From Alphaproteobacteria bacterium (GTDB taxonomy: Bacteria; Pseudomonadota; Alphaproteobacteria; Kiloniellales; J153): a stretch of 5,216 nucleotides of DNA. Below are positions 1 to 5,216 of this stretch, piece after piece; the stretch's first letter is position 1, and every line of letters begins with the position of its first letter. Both the position numbers and the translations under genes were made by a program. Location of the stretch: NCBI GenBank assembly GCA_003693905.1, contig RFLL01000327.1, positions 1 to 5,216 on the forward strand, read 5' to 3'. The notes under the pieces were generated by a model that saw only the letters and a program-made list of their open reading frames with translations, searched no databases and was not told the origin of the DNA.

Positions 1-834
1 CGCCTGGACGTCTATCCCGGCGCGGGCGGCTTCGATGATGACCCCGACTATCAGCCGGCGCCGAATTTTCTGAGCGGACTGGTGCCGCAAAGCACCCCCC
101 TCGATGCCTGCACTTTCGATCCCGAGGGCGGCGGGTCGCTGACGGTGGCGCAGAACCCGTATCTGGGCCCCGGGCGGCATCCGCCGAACGGGACCGCGCC
201 GCTCGATCACATGGGCTACCCGCGCGACACTTGCGCCTATCCGGCCGCCGACGGTAGCGCACCGCCGCACAACTGCATCGCCGTTCCGCCGGCGGGCTCC
301 GACCTTGCACCGGGTACGGCCCTGGGAACCGGGCAGTGGGATCTGGAAACCTACCTCGCCTTCCATCACCCCGACGTGGCCTTCCCCGGCGCCGGGTTCA
401 ACGTCTGTGCGTCCAACAGCTGTCGCCTGGGCGACGACGCCACGGTCGATCGCGACGGCGACGGACGGCTCAGCCGCTGGGAAGTCTACCGCTGGGAGGC
501 GACGACGGATCACCCGCCGCGGCTGGGGCGGGCGCAATGCTTTGCTGCCGGGGTGGCACTTCCGCAACCGCCCTTCGATCCGGCCCGTCGACCGGACCGA
601 CGCCTGCTCGGTGCCGTCGTCGTCAACTGCAATGCGGCGGCCGCCTCGGGCGTGGTTGCGCTGGAGCGGGGCGGGGTGCCGCTCGCCGGGCACGATCCCG
701 TGGTCAATCTGTTCCTGAGCGAGGCGGCGGGCGAACTTGCCGCTGATCACCTCTACCTCGAAATCGTCCCCGCAGCCGCGATCGACGGCGTGCCGGCGCT
801 GCGTCGTCGCGACCGCGTGGTTCTGAGGGAGTAG
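1..834 (+). CDS. TadG-like pilus assembly protein, C-terminal part (5' end outside window)
   Basis: The reading frame is open from base 1 to the TAG at 832-834, so 277 C-terminal residues are visible and the true start lies upstream. The in-frame GTG at 82 is probably an internal valine. The C-terminal half resembles that of long TadE/TadG-family Flp pilus proteins: a W-D-x-E-x-Y segment near codons 113-118, an S-R-W-E-V-Y-R-W-E stretch (codons 158-166), then R-R-L-L-G-A-V-V-V-N-C (codons 200-210) and a final N-L-F-L-S-E ... Y-L-E-I-V block. Such proteins usually have an N-terminal membrane anchor (TadG/vWA type) and a periplasmic or surface-exposed body; that N-terminal part cannot be seen here. 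Seven cysteines (codons 37, 78, 92, 136, 141, 180, 210) suggest an oxidised, exported domain. A perfect EF-hand-type loop lies at codons 150-161. It sits directly before two TadE-like genes, with a 5-base gap, which supports a pilus role. The family call rests on remembered motifs and context; the exact subfamily is uncertain. Confidence 0.72.
   Translation, partial: RLDVYPGAGGFDDDPDYQPAPNFLSGLVPQSTPLDACTFDPEGGGSLTVAQNPYLGPGRHPPNGTAPLDHMGYPRDTCAYPAADGSAPPHNCIAVPPAGSDLAPGTALGTGQWDLETYLAFHHPDVAFPGAGFNVCASNSCRLGDDATVDRDGDGRLSRWEVYRWEATTDHPPRLGRAQCFAAGVALPQPPFDPARRPDRRLLGAVVVNCNAAAASGVVALERGGVPLAGHDPVVNLFLSEAAGELAADHLYLEIVPAAAIDGVPALRRRDRVVLRE
448..483 (+). other. EF-hand-type calcium-binding loop in the TadG-like protein
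   Basis: The twelve codons read D-R-D-G-D-G-R-L-S-R-W-E. This meets the canonical EF-hand loop pattern exactly: Asp at positions 1, 3 and 5, Gly at 6, a hydrophobic residue at 8, Ser at 9 and Glu at 12. It follows an acidic G-D-D stretch, and the next residues (V-Y-R-W-E) could begin the exiting helix. The match is seen directly; calcium binding is inferred. Only one loop is visible, so it may be a solitary EF-hand-like or dockerin-like site rather than a paired EF-hand. Confidence 0.7.
825..831 (+). promoter_or_regulatory. Ribosome binding site for the first TadE-like gene
   Basis: GAGGGAG ends 8 bases before the GTG at 840 and overlaps the last codons of the upstream TadG-like gene. It supports the GTG start; no other usable in-frame start precedes the prepilin cleavage motif. 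Confidence 0.7.
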
Positions 835-839
835 GCGCG

Positions 840-1427
840 GTGGCACCGGTCCGGGTCCGTCCATTCTCCTTTCCTCATCGACGTCGTGATCCTCGTCGAC
901 ATGCTGGATGCCGCGGCACGGCGGCGGTCGAACTGGTGCTGATGCTGCCGGTTCTGCTGGGGCTGCTGGCGCTGATCGTCGATTTCGGACGCCTCGTCGC
1001 CGACTATCACGCCGTCGCCAAAGGTGTCCGTAGTGCCGCCCGCTATCTGGCCCGGGTCGACGGCGGGCCGGCGGGGCTGGCCATCGACTGTACGACGCAG
1101 ACGTTGAATGAGAATGCCCCGGTCCTGGCCGCGGCCCGGCGGCTGGCGATGACCGGGCGCATCGACGGCGATCCGGCACGCGAGGGCATTGTCGCCACCT
1201 GGCGCGCCGCGCAGCCGAGTGCCGCCGCCACCGGCATTACCGTGACCGTGCGCTGTGCACAGAGCGACGGCGGTGTCCGGGCCGGCGCCCACGACGGCGC
1301 GGTCCTGGTGCCCGGTATCGCGGTAACGGCATCGGTTCCGTTCCGGTTCACTCTGGCGCGAGCGTTCGGGCTCGGCCCCGAACTGCGATTTTCGGTTGTC
1401 TACCGCACCGTGCACATGGGGATCTGA
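840..1427 (+). CDS. tadE: TadE-like pseudopilin (first copy)
   Basis: This encodes a 195-residue TadE-family pseudopilin, a minor pilin-like protein of the Flp/Tad system that is cut by the Tad prepilin peptidase and sits in the inner membrane with its C-terminal domain in the periplasm. The leader is 26 residues and very basic (R-rich, with H-R-R-R and R-R-H). The class III processing motif follows: G26 | T27-A-A-V-E31, with Glu at +5, then a hydrophobic helix to about residue 47 and D-F-G-R. The continuation V-R-S-A-A-R-Y-L-A-R (63-72) is typical of TadE. Two cysteines (C84, C139) could form a disulfide in the periplasmic domain. The GTG start is the only in-frame start upstream of the cleavage site and has a good ribosome binding site. 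The gene lies 5 bases after the TadG-like stop and 5 bases before the second TadE-like gene. Family assignment is firm; the TadE versus TadF label is by resemblance. Confidence 0.87.
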   Translation: MAPVRVRPFSFPHRRRDPRRHAGCRGTAAVELVLMLPVLLGLLALIVDFGRLVADYHAVAKGVRSAARYLARVDGGPAGLAIDCTTQTLNENAPVLAAARRLAMTGRIDGDPAREGIVATWRAAQPSAAATGITVTVRCAQSDGGVRAGAHDGAVLVPGIAVTASVPFRFTLARAFGLGPELRFSVVYRTVHMGI

Positions 1428-1432
1428 AGCGA

Positions 1433-2044
1433 ATGAATCGATGGATCGCACAAGGCAGGTCGTTCGCCCGCCCCGGCGTTGCCGGGACCACCTCGGTCGA
1501 ATTCGCGGTCGTGGTCGTGGTGTTTCTGACCCTTGTCCTCGGCATCGTCGACTTTGCCCGGATCTTGTGGAGCTGGAACATGGCCGCCGCGGCTACGGCG
1601 GCCGGGGCTCGGGCTGCGGCCGTCAACGATCTGGCGGCGCGCTCGCTGCGTGCCTTCGACGGGCTGGCGGCGGCCAATCCCGGAACCCCTGTTGCGGTCG
1701 AAGCGGTGGCGCCGAACCCGGTGGTGTGTACGACCGCGGGCTGTGGCCCGGCGCCGGAGGCGCTCGATGCGGCCGCGCTCGATCCGGCGGCCTTTGCGCG
1801 CATCACGGCGGTCATGCGCGCGATCCATCCCGGGCTGACGGCGGCCAATGTCGTCGTCGAGTACCGCCACGTCGGGCTTGGTCTGGCTGGCAACCCGGAC
1901 GGCCCCGACATCGATCCCGTCGTGACGGTGCGCCTGCGCGATGTGCGGGTGCGGTTTCTCGCGCTCAGGTTTCTCGCCCTGCCCGACATCTCTCTGCCGG
2001 ATTTTCGCGCTGCCATGACGGTCGAGGACGGGCGCAGCACATGA
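1433..2044 (+). CDS. TadE/TadF-like pseudopilin (second copy)
   Basis: This encodes a 203-residue second pseudopilin. After an 18-residue leader it has the class III prepilin motif G18 | T19-T-S-V-E23-F, with Glu at +5, then a valine-rich membrane helix (about 25-39) and D-F-A-R. Next comes W-N-M-A-A-A-A-T-A-A-G-A-R (48-60), the A-T-x-x-G-A-R type of TadE/TadF sequence. The periplasmic part carries a close cysteine pair, C99 and C104, inside a proline/glycine-rich loop, and ends in a likely beta-rich region. It differs clearly from the first copy outside the N-terminal helix, so the two probably play distinct roles, as TadE and TadF do; which is which cannot be decided here. The ATG lies 5 bases after the upstream stop with only a weak Shine-Dalgarno (GGGG at 1418-1421 or GAAG at 1426-1429), so its translation is probably coupled to the preceding gene. 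Its stop overlaps the ATG at 2041 as ATGA. Confidence 0.84.
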   Translation: MNRWIAQGRSFARPGVAGTTSVEFAVVVVVFLTLVLGIVDFARILWSWNMAAAATAAGARAAAVNDLAARSLRAFDGLAAANPGTPVAVEAVAPNPVVCTTAGCGPAPEALDAAALDPAAFARITAVMRAIHPGLTAANVVVEYRHVGLGLAGNPDGPDIDPVVTVRLRDVRVRFLALRFLALPDISLPDFRAAMTVEDGRST

Positions 2045-2065
2045 CGGACGGGCGGCGGCGGGCGA

Positions 2066-2073
2066 GGGAGGAG
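2066..2073 (+). promoter_or_regulatory. Strong ribosome binding site favouring the GTG start of tadZ
   Basis: GGGAGGAG ends 6 bases before the GTG at 2080, which is optimal spacing. The in-frame ATG at 2041, which overlaps the upstream stop as ATGA, has only a distant GAGGA (2024-2028, 12 bases away). The site therefore decides in favour of GTG 2080, though the ATG could still be used by coupling. Confidence 0.7.
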
Positions 2074-3359
2074 ACCGGCGTGATCCGGCAGAACGGTGCG
2101 GTGGACGCTACGCCGGCGGCGGGCAAGCCGCTCTTTCTGCTGGCCGTCATGAGCTCGGAGCCGGCATGCCAAGCGGTGCACGAAGCTGCCGCGACCCTCG
2201 ACGGTGTGCGCTGCGAGGCGTGGGTCGGTGCTCCCAGCCCGGCCTTCACGGATGCGCCGCCGCCGGAGGTGGATGCCGTGCTGCTCGATCTCGATCCCGA
2301 CGATGTCGGGGCCATGACCGTGGTGCAGCGCCTGCGCGCCGGCCCTCTTGCCGCGGTGCCGGTGATCGTGGCGGCACCGGCAACGACGTGCGCGGCGACG
2401 ATGCGGCGCCTGTTCCACCTCGGCATGGTCGATGTCGTGCTGCACCCGCTCCGCGCCTCCGATCTGCACGGCGCCCTGGTGCGCGCCCGCGCCGCCGGCA
2501 CCGGCATGGCGGGGGCGCAGGAACGCCGCGGCCGGGTCGTCGCCTTCCTCAAGGCCGGCGGCGGGGCCGGGGCCACGACGCTGGCGGTGCAGGCCGGCTG
2601 CCTGCTCGCTGCCGGTGATGCCGGGACGGCGGGCGAGGCGCGAGGGGTGTGTCTGCTCGACTTCGACGTTCAGGCCGGGACGGCGGCGCTTTTCCTCGAC
2701 CTTGACGATCGCGTCGGGCTGGCGGATCTGCTCGACGCTGCCGATCGCCTCGATGGCGAGCTGTTGCGCAGCGTCATGACCCGTCACGACAGCGGCCTTC
2801 ACGTCCTTGCCGCTCCGCGCGAGGTTCTGCCCCTGGATGTCGTGGCGCCGGAGGTCGTCGACGACTGCCTTGCGCTGGCGCGGTGTGCCTACGACACGGT
2901 GCTGATCGACCTGCCCGGAGCATGGACGGCGTGGAGTCATCGCATCGTTCAGAACGCGGACCTGGTCGTTCTGGTGATGCAGATGGGGGTGGACGGCGTT
3001 CGCCGCGCGCGTCGCCACATCGAGACGATGCGCCGGCACGGTCTCGACGGTGTCGCGCTTTGTCTCGTCCTCAATCGCCATCGCCGGCATTGGGGGCACC
3101 GGGCCGAGGTGCGCGAGGTCGAACGTGCCCTCGGTCGCCCTTTCGATTGCATTGTGCCCAGCGATTTCGCGCTGGTTCGCGAAGCTATCGACCGCGGGGT
3201 GCCGCTCCACGCGGTGCGCCGGCGCAGCAAGGTCGAAAGCGGCCTCCGGCGCCTGCTTGCGATGATCGCCGGGGCCGGGGGGATGCCGCCGCACGGGTCC
3301 GTCGTGCTGCAACGGGGCGGCAACGGCCTGAGAGCAATCAATTCGAAGGCGGCCGGACA

Positions 3360-3368
3360 GGGAGGTGA
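3360..3368 (+). promoter_or_regulatory. Near-perfect ribosome binding site for tadA, inside tadZ
   Basis: GGGAGGTGA is a nearly complete complement of the 16S rRNA 3' end and stops 6 bases before the ATG at 3375. It lies within the tadZ coding sequence and supports ATG 3375 over the in-frame GTG at 3423, which overlaps the tadZ stop (GTGA) but has no good Shine-Dalgarno. Confidence 0.82.
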
Positions 3369-3374
3369 CGAGGA

Positions 3375-4782
<1,408 letters not shown>

Positions 4783-4784
<2 letters not shown>

Positions 4785-4789
4785 GGGGG
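4783..4789 (+). promoter_or_regulatory. Ribosome binding site for tadB
   Basis: GAGGGGG overlaps the tadA stop codon and ends 7 bases before the ATG at 4797. It supports that start and suggests coupling of tadB to tadA translation. Confidence 0.6.
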
Positions 4790-4796
4790 CTTGCGC

Positions 4797-5216
4797 ATGG
4801 TCGAGACGGGCGTGCCGATCGTACTCTATGGTCTTTATGCCAGCGTGTTTCTTGCCGTCGTGTGCGCGCTGAGCGGAGCCGCCGGCCTGTGGGCGGCGCA
4901 GCCGAAGCGCATGCTCCTGAAACACCGCCTCGATCCTCGGCGCGAGACGGCGCCGGGCGCGGTGCGCGCCAGCGTTCGCGTGTCCCGCGGGCGCAAGGCC
5001 CCCGCCGGGATCGGGATCGTTCGCCAATTCGAGTCCCTGCTGCGTCAGGGGGGTGTGACCCGGCCGCCTGGACAGGCTGGCGCCCTCATAGCCGGGCTTG
5101 CGGGGATTGGTGCCGCGGCGGCGGCGGTCCTGTTGGTCGCACCGGGCCGCTACGGCGCGGCCGCAACGGCGGCGCCGGGTGCGGCTTTTGTCGTCATTGC
5201 GGGATCGGTGTGGATC
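4797..5216 (+). CDS. tadB: TadB, inner-membrane platform protein, N-terminal part (3' end outside window)
   Basis: The frame from ATG 4797 stays open to the window end, giving 140 residues with no stop. TadB works with TadC as the polytopic inner-membrane platform, of the GspF/PilC type, on which the TadA ATPase acts. The visible part has a first membrane helix at about 7-33, then a basic cytoplasmic linker (about 36-72, rich in Arg and Lys). A short conserved-looking segment follows, V-R-Q-F-E-S-L-L-R-Q-G-G-V (75-87), which matches the F-E/L-x-x-L-L-R-x-A-G segment that comes before the next helices in TadB proteins. Two further hydrophobic segments lie at about 94-116 and from 122 onward. 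The expected T2SSF domain would lie beyond the window, as full-length TadB is usually a little over 300 residues. Its position directly after tadA, 12 bases away with a good ribosome binding site, is the usual tadA-tadB-tadC order. The call rests on topology, that short motif and context. Confidence 0.86.
   Translation, partial: MVETGVPIVLYGLYASVFLAVVCALSGAAGLWAAQPKRMLLKHRLDPRRETAPGAVRASVRVSRGRKAPAGIGIVRQFESLLRQGGVTRPPGQAGALIAGLAGIGAAAAAVLLVAPGRYGAAATAAPGAAFVVIAGSVWI

Noticed and set aside
82..84. GTG at 82 as the start of the TadG-like gene
   Set aside because: The same frame is open back to base 1, there is no good ribosome binding site before it, and the protein family is much longer with an N-terminal membrane anchor, so the start lies upstream of the window.
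871..902. A GTCGAC/GACGTCG-rich stretch near the start of the first TadE-like gene, considered as a possible operator or hairpin
   Set aside because: It is inside coding sequence, the pairing is imperfect, and such words are common in GC-rich coding DNA.
753..1451. A 232-codon minus-strand open frame opposite the first TadE-like gene
   Set aside because: Its product is low-complexity and it covers a plus-strand gene with a clear prepilin motif and normal operon spacing.
1396..2040. A 5' extension of tadZ back to the ATG at 1396
   Set aside because: It would run entirely through the second TadE-like gene in another frame, and the added residues are Arg/Gly-rich with no TadZ similarity; starts at 2080 or 2041 fit far better.
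1348..3312. A 654-codon open frame on the minus strand across the TadE-like genes and tadZ
   Set aside because: It lies antisense to three well-supported Tad genes, its translation is low-complexity (Arg/His/Ala/Pro-rich) with no recognisable domain, and long antisense frames are expected in GC-rich DNA with G/C third positions.

Overview
The window is a continuous plus-strand stretch of a Tad (tight adherence / Flp pilus) assembly operon. It holds six genes in this order: the 3' part of a TadG-like pilus-associated protein, two TadE-like pseudopilins, tadZ (cpaE), tadA (cpaF), and the 5' part of tadB. The DNA is strongly GC-rich, with G/C-biased third positions, so many long open frames on the other strand are artefacts. 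Gene content and composition fit a high-GC proteobacterium, possibly an alphaproteobacterium. I cannot name the organism, and that placement is inference.

Layout: 1-834 is the end of the TadG-like gene, open from base 1 with no start visible. 840-1427 is the first TadE-like gene. 1433-2044 is the second. 2080-3426 is tadZ, with an alternative start at 2041. 3375-4784 is tadA, overlapping the end of tadZ by 52 bases. 4797-5216 is tadB, cut by the window end. Gaps are 5, 5, about 35 (or an ATGA overlap), an overlap, and 12 bases. There is no room for internal promoters or terminators, which suggests one polycistronic, translationally coupled transcript. No gene-free stretch longer than about 40 bases exists, and I saw no RNA gene, mobile element, CRISPR array or repeat.

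How the parts work together (family knowledge): TadA is the secretion ATPase that powers pilus assembly. TadB, with TadC (presumably downstream), forms the inner-membrane platform. TadZ is a MinD-like protein that places the machine in the cell. The TadE-type pseudopilins are processed by the Tad prepilin peptidase and support pilus assembly. The TadG-like protein is an envelope or surface component. The Flp pilin, prepilin peptidase, RcpA secretin, RcpC, TadC and TadD are not in the window.

I found no previously undescribed system. The points most worth a second look are a perfect EF-hand-type calcium loop in the C-terminal part of the TadG-like protein, the 52-base tadZ/tadA overlap with a very strong ribosome binding site inside tadZ, and the degenerate phospho-receiver and P-loop residues in TadZ.
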